Shown here piece after piece: positions 34,455 to 42,640 of a stretch of DNA of 64,000 nt. Source of the DNA: Mediterraneibacter hominis (GTDB taxonomy: Bacteria > Bacillota > Clostridia > Lachnospirales > Lachnospiraceae). The stretch is from assembly GCF_014287475.1 (NCBI RefSeq), contig NZ_JACOPF010000001.1:1860001-1924000 (forward strand), written 5' to 3'. The translations under genes and the position numbers were made by a program. Position 1 is the stretch's first letter; each line of letters opens with the position of its first letter. Below the pieces are notes generated by a model. That model was not told the DNA's origin and ran no database searches. It was given only the letters and a program-made list of their open reading frames with translations.

Positions 34455-34612
34455 CTTTCGGGAGGACGGGCTTTGCCCGATAAGGTATACCCTGAAAGGC
34501 ACCCCGTAACTTACTCCCTCCGGGAGGACGGGCTTCGCCCGATAAGGTATACCCTGAAGGGCACCCCGTAACTTACTCCCTCCGGGAGGACGGGCTTCGC
34601 CCGATAAGGTAT
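34455..34612 (-). repeat. Tandem array of the palindromic repeat
   Basis: Two complete 62-nt units (34489-34550 and 34551-34612) follow a truncated unit (34455-34488). The complete units differ at one position. Each contains the hairpins GGGC-GAA-GCCC (as GGGCTTCGCCC here), CCCTCCGGGAGG and the ACCCT...AGGG-type arm. The array lies in the gap between DUF5685 and bioY. Confidence 0.9.
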
Positions 34613-34739
34613 AGATTTTAGTATAGCACAGCCTGTCTTTAACCCATATAAAATTTTTGTAAATATTCTTTTTCCTGCTATCTAATTTCCTAAAATCATT
34701 ACCCGCCAAATCTAAAATCCAAACACCGTTCCGTCTCAA

Positions 34740-34793
34740 TTGTCAACTTCATATCAATTAAAAGTTGACAATTAATCTTTTCTCTTTTATACT
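34740..34793 (+). promoter_or_regulatory. BirA-type operator and promoter of bioY
   Basis: TTGTCAACT (34740-34748) and AGTTGACAA (34763-34771) form an inverted repeat with a 14-nt spacer, the geometry of BirA sites. The right arm contains a TTGACA -35 (34766-34771), with TATACT (34788-34793) 16 nt further. Biotinyl-BirA bound here would block RNA polymerase. Confidence 0.8.
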
Positions 34794-34869
34794 CTAACAT
34801 AGACTGATATTTTTCTTCTATTATCTTAAAGCAAAATTCATGTTTGCCAAAAACAAGTCGTTTATTTAT

Positions 34870-34931
34870 ACCTTATCGGGCGAAGCCCGCCCTCCCGAAG
34901 GGAATAAATTACGGTATACCCTTTAGGGTAT
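34870..34931 (+). repeat. Palindromic repeat, single 62-nt copy in the bioY leader
   Basis: A complete unit, ACCTTATCGGGCGAAGCCCG through CCCTTTAGGGTAT, lies between the bioY promoter and its start codon, 17 nt before the ATG. It should be transcribed in the 5' leader and form hairpins. Confidence 0.9.
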
Positions 34932-34948
34932 AGAAAGGATTTTCATAT

Positions 34949-35491
34949 ATGAAAACAACTCATACTTCAACCCGAACTCTTACTTTAACCGCACTTATGA
35001 CAGCTGTACTATGCATCATAAGTCCTTTTACAATACCGCTGCCATTTAGTCCGGTGCCTCTGTCACTTTCTACTTTTGGACTCTATTTGTCTTGCTTTGT
35101 TCTTGGTGTAAAAAAAGGGTCTGTGAGCTGTCTTCTCTATATCCTTATCGGCGCCGCAGGCATCCCTGTTTTTTCATCCTTTGGAAGTGGGATTGGAAAA
35201 ATAGCAGGTCCCACAGGAGGTTATTTAATTGGTTATCTTTTTCTCGCAATTATTGGAGGCTTTTTTGCCGAACGCTTTAAGGGCTATTTACTTTTACAGC
35301 TATCCGGCCTCCTTTTAGGCACCATTGTTTGCTACCTTTTTGGGACAGTCTGGCTTGCTTTTCAAATGCATTTAAGCTTTACATCAGCTCTCGCTGTCGG
35401 TGTCATTCCTTACCTGCCAGGCGACGCTGTTAAAATCACTGTAGCCGTCTTTGCCGGGCGCAGGCTTCAAAAAATCCTTTCCAGGTTATAG
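34949..35491 (+). CDS. bioY: Biotin transporter BioY
   Basis: This 180-residue membrane protein is the biotin-binding S component. It carries the family phrases ALMTAVLCIISPFTIPLPFSPVPLSL, LGVKKGSVSCLLYILIGAAGIPVFSSFGSG (key GAAGIPVFSSF) and GPTGGYLIGYLF. Six membrane helices are expected, and the length is normal. It can work alone or with the ECF module. A BirA-type operator upstream supports biotin control. A palindromic repeat is embedded in its leader. Confidence 0.95.
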   Translation: MKTTHTSTRTLTLTALMTAVLCIISPFTIPLPFSPVPLSLSTFGLYLSCFVLGVKKGSVSCLLYILIGAAGIPVFSSFGSGIGKIAGPTGGYLIGYLFLAIIGGFFAERFKGYLLLQLSGLLLGTIVCYLFGTVWLAFQMHLSFTSALAVGVIPYLPGDAVKITVAVFAGRRLQKILSRL

Positions 35492-35562
35492 ACTATATGG
35501 TATCCGAAAGCCGGTACATTCAGGCACCCTATTCTCGTACGCGGAAAAAATTGTCCTGCTTT

Positions 35563-37713
35563 TTATATGCCCCGCATAGTAAGCTGGATTCTTTTTTTCT
35601 TTAAATCTACACTCATCACCTTCACATCTACAATATCTCCTACGCTGACAGCCTCTAGTGGATGCTTAATAAATCTGTCTGTAATCTGGGAAATATGAAC
35701 CAGCCCATCCTGGTGCACTCCGATGTCTACGAACACGCCGAAGTCGATCACGTTGCGGACGGTACCTTTCAATACCATTCCTTCTTTCAAATCTTTCATT
35801 TCCAGCACATCTGTCCGCAGAATTGGCTTCGGCATCTCCTCACGTGGATCACGTGCAGGTTTCTCTAACTCTTTTACAATATCTCTTAACGTAATCTCTC
35901 CGATTCCAAGTTCTTTCGCAAGACGGGCATAATCCCGGATCGTAAGAGACAGACCGGTTAAATTGCCGCCCGTAATGTCCTCCGGCTTAAATCCCTGTTT
36001 TTTCAGCAGCTTTTCTGCCGCCTCATAAGATTCTGGATGAACACCCGTAGCGTCCAAAGGATTCCTGCCGCCCTGAATCCGCATAAATCCCGCGCACTGC
36101 TCGTATGCTTTGGGTCCTAGCTTTGCAACCTTTAAAAGTTCCTTCCTGTCCTCGAATTTTCCATTTTCTTCCCGATACGCCACAATATTTTTGGCGATTG
36201 TCGGGGTTATTCCAGAAATATAGGATAACAGCGGCGCGGAAGCGGTGTTTAAGTCCACCCCTACCTTATTCACACAGTCTTCTACTACACCTGTTAAAGA
36301 TTCGCCCAGCTTCTTTTGATTCATGTCATGCTGGTATTGGCCTACCCCTATCGATTTTGGGTCAATTTTCACCAATTCTGCCAGTGGATCTTGCAGACGC
36401 CGCGCAATCGAAGCGGCGCTTCTCTGTCCGACATCGAATTTCGGAAACTCCTCACTTGCCAGTTTGCTGGCAGAATAAACCGATGCCCCTGCTTCATTTA
36501 CAATTACATACTGTACCTTCTCTGGAATTTCCTTTAGAATTTCTGTAATAAACTGCTCGGACTCTCTGGATGCAGTTCCGTTTCCCAGGGAAATCAGTGT
36601 AATGTGATATTTCGGAATAATCTTTTTCAGCAGCTCCTTAGATGCCTTAATTTTCTGCGGAGTTGTCGGGGCAGTCGGATAAATAACGGTAGTTCCCAGC
36701 ACTTTTCCCGTAGCGTCCACTACAGCCAGCTTGCATCCTGTACGAAACGCAGGATCCCAACCAAGCACCACCTGCCCTGTAATTGGCGGCTGCATCAAAA
36801 GCTGGTGCAGATTTTTTCCAAACACTTCGATCGCCCCGTCCTCTGCTCTCTCAGTCAACTCGCTGCGTATCTCGCGCTCAATCGCCGGAGCAATCAGACG
36901 CTTGTAGCTGTCCTCTGCCACTTCTTTCAACACCGGCGTCGTATATGGATTCTCTGTATGAATTATCTGTTTTTCCAGATACCGCAAAATGTCTTCTTCG
37001 GGCGCCGTAATCTTTACATTCAGAATCTTTTCCTTCTCACCTCGGTTCACCGCAAGAATTCTGTGTCCCGCAAGCTTAGACACTGGTTCCTCAAATTCAT
37101 AGTACATTTCATATACAGACTCTTCTTCCGGGCTTTTTGCCGTAGAAGTAAGGTTTCCTTTCTTCATTGTAATCCGGCGAATCCAGCTTCTAAAGTCTGC
37201 CTCATCAGAAATGGATTCTGCGATAATATCTTTCGCGCCGTCAATTGCCTCCTTTACATCTGCCACGCCTTTTTCTTCTGAAACATACTCTTTTGCAATA
37301 TTTTCAACAGGTTCCTTTATCTTTTGCAGAGTAATAACTGCTGCCAGCGGTTCTAGTCCCTTTTCTTTCGCAATCGTCGCCCTCGTCCTTCTCTTCGGGC
37401 GGTACGGGCGGTATAAATCCTCCACCACAACCAGCGTCTCTGCCGCAAGAATCTGCACTTTTAATTCTTCTGTCAGTTTTCCCTGTTCTTCTATACTTGA
37501 TAAAACCTGTTCCTTCTTCTCTTCCAGGTTTCGAAGATACACGAGCCGTTCATACAATTTACGGAGCTGTTCATCGTTGAGCGACCCTGTCGCTTCTTTA
37601 CGGTATCTGGAAATAAACGGAATTGTATTCCCCTCATCGATCAATTTTACTGCCGCATCCACCTGAAAGCGTTTTACCGCTAATTCTTCTGTCAACTTCT
37701 GGTTTATGTCCAT
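35563..37713 (-). CDS. tex: Tex-family RNA-binding protein
   Basis: This 716-residue protein contains the Tex core: N-terminal helical region (VDAAVKLIDEGNTIPFISRYRKEATG), a YqgF-like RNase H fold (VLGWDPAFRTGCKLAVVDATG), tandem helix-hairpin-helix motifs (YISGITPTIAKNIVAYREENG) and a C-terminal S1 domain (EGMVLKGTVRNVIDFGVFVDIGVHQDGLVHISQ). Tex is linked to transcription fidelity and stress tolerance. The ATG at 37713 is preferred because GAGG lies 9 nt upstream; an ATG at 37728 would add five residues. It is a stand-alone gene. Confidence 0.96.
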   Translation of the reverse strand: MDINQKLTEELAVKRFQVDAAVKLIDEGNTIPFISRYRKEATGSLNDEQLRKLYERLVYLRNLEEKKEQVLSSIEEQGKLTEELKVQILAAETLVVVEDLYRPYRPKRRTRATIAKEKGLEPLAAVITLQKIKEPVENIAKEYVSEEKGVADVKEAIDGAKDIIAESISDEADFRSWIRRITMKKGNLTSTAKSPEEESVYEMYYEFEEPVSKLAGHRILAVNRGEKEKILNVKITAPEEDILRYLEKQIIHTENPYTTPVLKEVAEDSYKRLIAPAIEREIRSELTERAEDGAIEVFGKNLHQLLMQPPITGQVVLGWDPAFRTGCKLAVVDATGKVLGTTVIYPTAPTTPQKIKASKELLKKIIPKYHITLISLGNGTASRESEQFITEILKEIPEKVQYVIVNEAGASVYSASKLASEEFPKFDVGQRSAASIARRLQDPLAELVKIDPKSIGVGQYQHDMNQKKLGESLTGVVEDCVNKVGVDLNTASAPLLSYISGITPTIAKNIVAYREENGKFEDRKELLKVAKLGPKAYEQCAGFMRIQGGRNPLDATGVHPESYEAAEKLLKKQGFKPEDITGGNLTGLSLTIRDYARLAKELGIGEITLRDIVKELEKPARDPREEMPKPILRTDVLEMKDLKEGMVLKGTVRNVIDFGVFVDIGVHQDGLVHISQITDRFIKHPLEAVSVGDIVDVKVMSVDLKKKRIQLTMRGI

Positions 37714-37852
37714 TCCTTTGTACCTCATACTTTCTCTTATACCCGAACAAATTCATTTATCCGGACTTCCCTCATTATACATGAAAGTTCCCCTTGTTTA
37801 CAAGAAGTCTTCCCTGCTTTCTTGCAGTTTCTATTTCTTTTTGCTATTCTAT

Positions 37853-37966
37853 ACCTTATCGGGCGAAGCCCGCCCTCCCAAAGGGAATGTATTACGGTGT
37901 GCCCTTTAGGGTATACCTTATCGGGCGAAGCCCGCCCTCTCGAAGGGAGTAAGTTACGGTATATCC
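37853..37966 (+). repeat. Palindromic repeat, one full and one truncated unit
   Basis: A full 62-nt unit (37853-37914) is directly followed by a second that loses its last hairpin (37915-37966). They lie between tex and the GNAT gene and end 15 nt before the GNAT ribosome site. Confidence 0.9.
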
Positions 37967-37993
37967 TATTTAAAAAGACTGGAGGAACGTTGT

Positions 37994-38605
37994 TTGGATA
38001 TAAGAATCGGAGATTTACGGAAAAAAGACTATAAGAAAGCTATCCAATTTGCCATAGATGGTATGCACTTTAACTGGTACATGGACAGTTCTTTCTTGCT
38101 GCATTTATATGGGAGATATTTCTGGTATCTGGAAGTCAGTCGTGCCACACAGGCCATTGCGGCATATTACGGTGACGAACTCGCCGGCGTTCTTCTTGCC
38201 GACATGAAAGGAGAACCGCAGAAATATCGTTCTCTTGGAAAGACTTTATATGTGAAACTTTTTGATACTCTACAGCGTCTTTTTGCAAAAGGAGGTATCG
38301 ATATCTATGATAACACAAACAGAGAACTATATTCCCAGTACTGCAAAACGCATAAACCCGATGGGGAGATCACCTTCTTGGCCGCCAATCCTCAAGTAAA
38401 GGGAAAGGGAATCGGAACACTCCTGCTAAATGAGCTAAAGAGCAGAGAAAAAGGAAAGCAGGTATACCTATACACTGACAACGCCTGCACTTACCAGTTT
38501 TACGAGCACAGAGGATTTATCCGTTCCGGAGAAAAAGAAATTCTTCTAAAGCTTGGCAAAAAAACAGTTCCTCTGAAATGTTTTTTATACAGTAAATTAT
38601 TATAA
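37994..38605 (+). CDS. GNAT-family N-acetyltransferase
   Basis: This 203-residue protein ends in a GNAT fold. The acetyl-CoA pyrophosphate loop is FLAANPQVKGKGIGTLLLNEL, followed by VYLYTDNACTYQFYEHRGFIRSGE. The start is a TTG at 37994, placed 8 nt after GGAGG; no ATG fits. The target is unknown; a small molecule or protein N-terminus is possible. It follows a pair of palindromic repeats. Confidence 0.88.
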   Translation: MDIRIGDLRKKDYKKAIQFAIDGMHFNWYMDSSFLLHLYGRYFWYLEVSRATQAIAAYYGDELAGVLLADMKGEPQKYRSLGKTLYVKLFDTLQRLFAKGGIDIYDNTNRELYSQYCKTHKPDGEITFLAANPQVKGKGIGTLLLNELKSREKGKQVYLYTDNACTYQFYEHRGFIRSGEKEILLKLGKKTVPLKCFLYSKLL

Positions 38606-38626
38606 TTTTTAGAACCTTCCTTTTCC

Positions 38627-38655
38627 TTGACAATCTTTACTCCCCGCCTTATGAT
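38627..38655 (+). promoter_or_regulatory. Promoter giving a probable leaderless mRNA
   Basis: A perfect TTGACA (38627-38632) and TATGAT (38650-38655) are 17 nt apart. The ATG of the RluA gene at 38662 falls exactly at the expected +1, and there is no Shine-Dalgarno sequence before it. Confidence 0.68.
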
Positions 38656-38661
38656 TGTTCC

Positions 38662-39570
38662 ATGAACCGTACATTAATTTATCAAATAAAAGAAAATGAA
38701 AATAATCTCCGCATTGAACAGTTTTTAAGAAAGCAAGGATACTCCCGGCAAAATCTGACAGATTTAAAGAAAATGCCTGAAAGCATTCTCGTAAACGGGC
38801 AGTGGTTCCATCTGAATCAGCGCGTTTATACAGGCGACACGCTCGTGGTACACATACAGGAAATCCATTCTTCTCAGAAGATTCCACCTGTTTACATGCC
38901 CCTTAGCATTGTCTATGAAGATGAAGATATCCTTGTTGTCAATAAACCTGCCAAAATGCCTGTGCACCCTTCTTTGAACAACTATCGTAATTCTCTTGCC
39001 AATGCACTTGCATGGTACTATAAAGAACAGAATAAGCCTTTTATCTTCCGCTGTACAAACCGTCTGGATCGGGACACGTCAGGATTAACTGTCATTGCCA
39101 AGCATATGCTTAGTTCCAATCTTCTCTCGTCTATGGCACAGAGCCATGAAATCCGCAGAGAATACCTCGCTATTGTAAGGGGACACGTAGCGCCTTCTGA
39201 AGGCACTATTCAGGCTCCCCTTGCCAGAAAAGGCATATCGATTGTAGAGCGCATGGTTGACTTTGAGCATGGAGAACGAGCTGTTACCCATTATAAAACT
39301 GTACAGGAGAGAACTCTAAACGAAAAAGACACGCACAGTCTTATTCGGCTTCAGCTCGAAACCGGACGCACACACCAGATAAGAGTACATATGAAGTACC
39401 TGGGATTTCCACTTATAGGAGACTATCTGTATAATCCAGATATGGAATATATAAAACGCCAGGCACTACACTCCTGGCGTCTTACATTTGCACATCCGAT
39501 TACAAAGGATCCCATGTCCTTTACCGCACCCCTGCCGCAAGACATGGCAGTTTTATTTCCTGATTTTTAA
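38662..39570 (+). CDS. RluA-family pseudouridine synthase
   Basis: This 302-residue enzyme isomerises uridine in rRNA or tRNA. It has an N-terminal S4-like domain (LRIEQFLRKQGYSRQNLTDLKKMPESILVNG) and the catalytic domain with the active aspartate in CTNRLDRDTSGL. Family motifs EDEDILVVNKPAKMPVHPS and LETGRTHQIRVHMKYLGFPLIGD complete it. Which RNA position is modified cannot be told. The promoter position suggests translation from a leaderless transcript. Confidence 0.94.
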   Translation: MNRTLIYQIKENENNLRIEQFLRKQGYSRQNLTDLKKMPESILVNGQWFHLNQRVYTGDTLVVHIQEIHSSQKIPPVYMPLSIVYEDEDILVVNKPAKMPVHPSLNNYRNSLANALAWYYKEQNKPFIFRCTNRLDRDTSGLTVIAKHMLSSNLLSSMAQSHEIRREYLAIVRGHVAPSEGTIQAPLARKGISIVERMVDFEHGERAVTHYKTVQERTLNEKDTHSLIRLQLETGRTHQIRVHMKYLGFPLIGDYLYNPDMEYIKRQALHSWRLTFAHPITKDPMSFTAPLPQDMAVLFPDF

Positions 39571-39576
39571 ATCTAT

Positions 39577-40323
39577 TTATACACTTAACTTTTTGTCGGC
39601 AAGCACTCCTGATATTACAAAAAGCGCAATACCTACTACCGCATAGTATACAAAATCCCATATCTGTATTTCCAGTGCGGATACATGGAACAAATCACAT
39701 ATCAACGAATAGCCTTTTTCTACGATCCAGTTGATAACAAAAAACAGAATAACGGAAAACAGCCCCGCAAATTTAGAATTCAAGAAAAGTGTCCTGGATA
39801 TAATGATCGCCAAAAATCCGATCATGATAATCTCCGCCCACGCGACAAACATAAAAAGCATAACCATTAAAAACCATTTCCAGTCCACGCCTCCAAGTAA
39901 TATCGCGTCTGCCAGCTGCTTTGCCGCATCAAATAACATCTTTATACCACCGACCTTCATCATTCCGACAGTAAAACAGATACAGCCTGCCACTGTAAAT
40001 GCGGCAAATACGAAAAACATCTGTAAAATCGCAGCTATAAATTTACCACCTAAAATTTCCCATACCGATTTCGGAATCATCCACAGCATATGGCTTTGTT
40101 TTGTCCGCAGATCTCTGTTAAATACAAGAAGGCTTTCTATTCCTGTATAAAAAATCACCAAAAATGCTCCCGCAAACATAATTCCAATACTCAGCGCCAC
40201 TGTTGTATCCTTTTTCAAAATAATCCCTGCTAAAAATGCAAGCAGGCACACCGCCAGTCCGAACAATATAATCAGCCGTGCTGTGCGCTGTTTTCTCCAC
40301 TCATATTTTATAATTTTACCCAT
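39577..40323 (-). CDS. ABC-2 type transporter permease
   Basis: This 248-residue protein has about six membrane helices (LIILFGLAVCLLAFLAGIIL, IMFAGAFLVIFYTGIESLLVF, FVFAAFTVAGCICFTVGM and others) in the ABC-2 exporter layout. It overlaps no gene but starts 12 nt after the ATPase gene, so the two form one exporter. The cargo is unknown; a YtrA-type GntR regulator in front is typical of exporters responding to cell-wall antibiotics or peptides. Confidence 0.87.
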   Translation of the reverse strand: MGKIIKYEWRKQRTARLIILFGLAVCLLAFLAGIILKKDTTVALSIGIMFAGAFLVIFYTGIESLLVFNRDLRTKQSHMLWMIPKSVWEILGGKFIAAILQMFFVFAAFTVAGCICFTVGMMKVGGIKMLFDAAKQLADAILLGGVDWKWFLMVMLFMFVAWAEIIMIGFLAIIISRTLFLNSKFAGLFSVILFFVINWIVEKGYSLICDLFHVSALEIQIWDFVYYAVVGIALFVISGVLADKKLSV

Positions 40324-40335
40324 ATCTTACCCCTC

Positions 40336-41022
40336 CTACATAATCTCCATGTAAATATCTGCAATAGATTTTCCGTTTTGCATACGTTCCTTTTCTGTCT
40401 CTGTCTGGAGAATCAGTTGTCCATTTTTTACAAAAATAGCCTCGTCAATAAAACTTTCTATCTCGTTTATCAGATGGGTAGAAATCACGAAACAATTTTT
40501 GCTGTCTGCTTCATCCAGAATTATAGAGATGATCTCCTCCCGCGCCTTGAAGTCAATTCCATTAAGCGGTTCATCCAGCAGGAACAAAGAAGCGTTGCGC
40601 GAAAGTGTAGCTACAACCTTCAGCTTTGCTGTCATTCCTGTAGAAAGCGTCTTTATTTTCATTGACTCCTCGAGTCCCACTTTGTCCGTCATCTTTTGGA
40701 ATTTTTCTGTATCAAAGTCTTCAAAGAAATCTGCATAATACCTTCCTACGTCTTTAATGCTCATAAAATCATAAAAAAACGGCTCAGTAGACATATATGC
40801 AATCTCGCTTTTATCTTTATAATTCCACGGCGCCTCTTTATAAATAATTTCTCCTGATGTCGGCTTCGTAAGCCCCGCCACCATTTTCATCCATGTTGTT
40901 TTCCCACTTCCATTTTCTCCCAGAAGGCCATATACTTTTCCTTCTGTAAGCTTTATATTAAAATCGTTCACTGCTTTTTTATTCCCAAACGATTTATTCA
41001 GTCCTATGCATTGTAAAATCAT
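40336..41022 (-). CDS. ABC transporter ATP-binding protein
   Basis: This 228-residue ATPase has Walker A GLLGENGSGKTTWMK, a signature LSTGMTAKLKV (divergent from LSGGQ) and Walker B FLLDEPLNGIDFKAREE. The divergent signature and short length match the YtrB/ABC-2 exporter class. Its ATG overlaps the GntR stop codon (TAATG), giving translational coupling. It energises the permease encoded next. Confidence 0.93.
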   Translation of the reverse strand: MILQCIGLNKSFGNKKAVNDFNIKLTEGKVYGLLGENGSGKTTWMKMVAGLTKPTSGEIIYKEAPWNYKDKSEIAYMSTEPFFYDFMSIKDVGRYYADFFEDFDTEKFQKMTDKVGLEESMKIKTLSTGMTAKLKVVATLSRNASLFLLDEPLNGIDFKAREEIISIILDEADSKNCFVISTHLINEIESFIDEAIFVKNGQLILQTETEKERMQNGKSIADIYMEIM

Positions 41023-41381
41023 TACTCTTCCTCCTTATAATCTGCAACCTGGAAAATAATATCATCTTTTTGGTATCCCAGATCCTTCATTTCTCTCATA
41101 AAATTTTTTAAAAGCTCCTCTGCCATTTCCTGCTTAATTGTCCCAAACATTTCCTGCTCCTCCACGACAAATGTTCCTATTCCTCTCCTTGTAAAACAAT
41201 ATCCGGCCGTCTCCATTTCCCGATAGATTCTTGCTGCCGTATTCTGATTAATCTTATACAGTACCGCAAGCTCTCGGTTAGAAGGCATTTTGTCTCCGGG
41301 CTTTAACTGTCCCTGCACCATCTTTTTCTTCAAATCTTTTATAACCTGTAAATAAATTGGCATCTCTGTATTATAATCCAT
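41022..41381 (-). CDS. GntR-family regulator, YtrA subfamily
   Basis: This 119-residue protein consists of a winged helix (PIYLQVIKDLKKKMVQGQLKPGDKMPSNRELAVLYKINQNTAARIYREME; key PGDKMPSNRELA) and a short helical tail, the layout of the YtrA subfamily. AAGGAGG precedes the ATG at 41381, which excludes a longer form from 41471. It should repress its own operon through the inverted repeat over the promoter at 41447-41491. Confidence 0.93.
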   Translation of the reverse strand: MDYNTEMPIYLQVIKDLKKKMVQGQLKPGDKMPSNRELAVLYKINQNTAARIYREMETAGYCFTRRGIGTFVVEEQEMFGTIKQEMAEELLKNFMREMKDLGYQKDDIIFQVADYKEEE

Positions 41382-41446
41382 GTCACCCTCCTTTGTACTG
41401 TCACATCCTCCTGGAGCACAGAGTAAACATTCTTCGGATAGATGTT

Positions 41447-41491
41447 CTAGTGATATAGTTAAATAGTACACTAGTTATATATATTTGTCAA
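41447..41491 (-). promoter_or_regulatory. Promoter and operator of the GntR-ABC operon
   Basis: On the minus strand TTGACA (41491-41486) and TACTAT (41468-41463) are 17 nt apart. CTAGTG/CACTAG arms (41447-41452 and 41469-41474) bracket the -10, a fitting site for the YtrA-type repressor. Confidence 0.62.
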
Positions 41492-41513
41492 TATATTATT
41501 TTAAATTACTAAT

Positions 41514-42455
41514 CTAATTATATTTATCATTAAGGACAAAATTTACAGCCTCCTGAATTTGCTTCTCTATATCCATTTGTTCTCTAACAAGCATCGTAGT
41601 ATTATGACTTCGCGTATACATGCTGTCACCTGTATTTACCAGTTTTATACTATCTTTATAATCAGCAAAGCAAAATGTAAACCTTTCATTTTTATAATCA
41701 AAAAAACTTAACCCTATGTATCTACTATTAGAAATGTATACGGAATCATCTAATTGTTCTTCTATATATTCTTCTAAGAGCTTGTACACTTTTTCTTCAT
41801 CAAACTCTAAATCCTCTATAAGAAAAACTAAAGCATGATTTTCTTCATCTATATTTGCTTTATTTTCCTGTTCTTCGTTAAAAAATGAAAAATTAATCTC
41901 GTAGCTTTCTCCATTATAGTTAAAGTAATATTGTTCATATATATTCAGTGTCACATATGATGCCATCCCTTTTTCACTTATGACTTTGTATCCTTGCTCC
42001 TTACCATTACCTGTTTTATAAGGCTCTATCTGAAATGAAGGAGAGGTCTCTCTATTTGTAATACTTACCTGCTGCTCCGCAATACTGTTTGTTTGGTTAG
42101 TCAAGGTTAATGTCAATAAAAAACCTAGCATACCTAAAAATATTGTATTCAGGTAGGAATTTATTTTCTCTTTCTTTTCTATGCTCTCGACGATTTTATT
42201 TAATCTTATACTTTTGCTGAAATTTATACTTATAAATAGAATAATATACAAAATAATAAGTATCTCTATACTATCAGCCGTTACACGTATATCCTTCAAA
42301 TTATATTTTTTGCTGATACATAAAATCAACGCTACTATACAAATTATAATTATATTTTTATAATTCCTTTTCTTTTCAATTTTCTTTATTCTTTGCAGCT
42401 TCTTATCTTCTTTTTCACACTCTAAATTAATATCTTTATTATCACTTTTTTTCAT
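41514..42455 (-). CDS. AT-rich membrane protein of unknown function
   Basis: This 313-residue protein is not recognised. It has a lysine-rich cytoplasmic N-terminus (KKLQRIKKIEKKRNYKN), helices at about 35-50 (IIIICIVALILCIS), 65-80 (ILIILYIILFISI) and 105-120 (TIFLGMLGFLLTLTL), and a C-terminal acidic domain of about 190 residues. The codon use is strongly A/T-biased (many AAA, ATA, TTA), unlike its neighbours, which suggests recent acquisition. It stands alone between the GntR operon and the aldehyde dehydrogenase. Confidence 0.7.
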   Translation of the reverse strand: MKKSDNKDINLECEKEDKKLQRIKKIEKKRNYKNIIIICIVALILCISKKYNLKDIRVTADSIEILIILYIILFISINFSKSIRLNKIVESIEKKEKINSYLNTIFLGMLGFLLTLTLTNQTNSIAEQQVSITNRETSPSFQIEPYKTGNGKEQGYKVISEKGMASYVTLNIYEQYYFNYNGESYEINFSFFNEEQENKANIDEENHALVFLIEDLEFDEEKVYKLLEEYIEEQLDDSVYISNSRYIGLSFFDYKNERFTFCFADYKDSIKLVNTGDSMYTRSHNTTMLVREQMDIEKQIQEAVNFVLNDKYN

Positions 42456-42577
42456 TTTTTATTCTCCTTGTATTTTTCTAATTTATATATTGTAATATAA
42501 ATTCATTTTGACATTCACTACCCATTCTAAAAAAGCACATTCTTTAATATAGAAAGGAACTACAGCGAATAATCCAC

Positions 42578-42632
42578 AAAAAAATACGCCTTGTATTTAG
42601 AGCCTCTCCTCTTTTACAAGACGTATTTTTTA
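42578..42632 (-). terminator. Terminator after the aldehyde dehydrogenase gene
   Basis: AATACGTCTTGTA and TACAAGGCGTATT (minus strand) form a long stem with one bulge, followed by seven T. It should end the cobalamin-riboswitch transcript. Confidence 0.75.
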
Positions 42633-42640
42633 TTGCAGAC

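Noticed and set aside
34455..34612. Possible CRISPR array
   Set aside because: The units are contiguous with no spacers, and no cas genes are present.
34437..34739. 100-codon minus-strand open frame
   Set aside because: It reads through the tandem palindromic repeats (YTLSGEARPPG...) and has no ribosome site; it is a by-product of the repeat.
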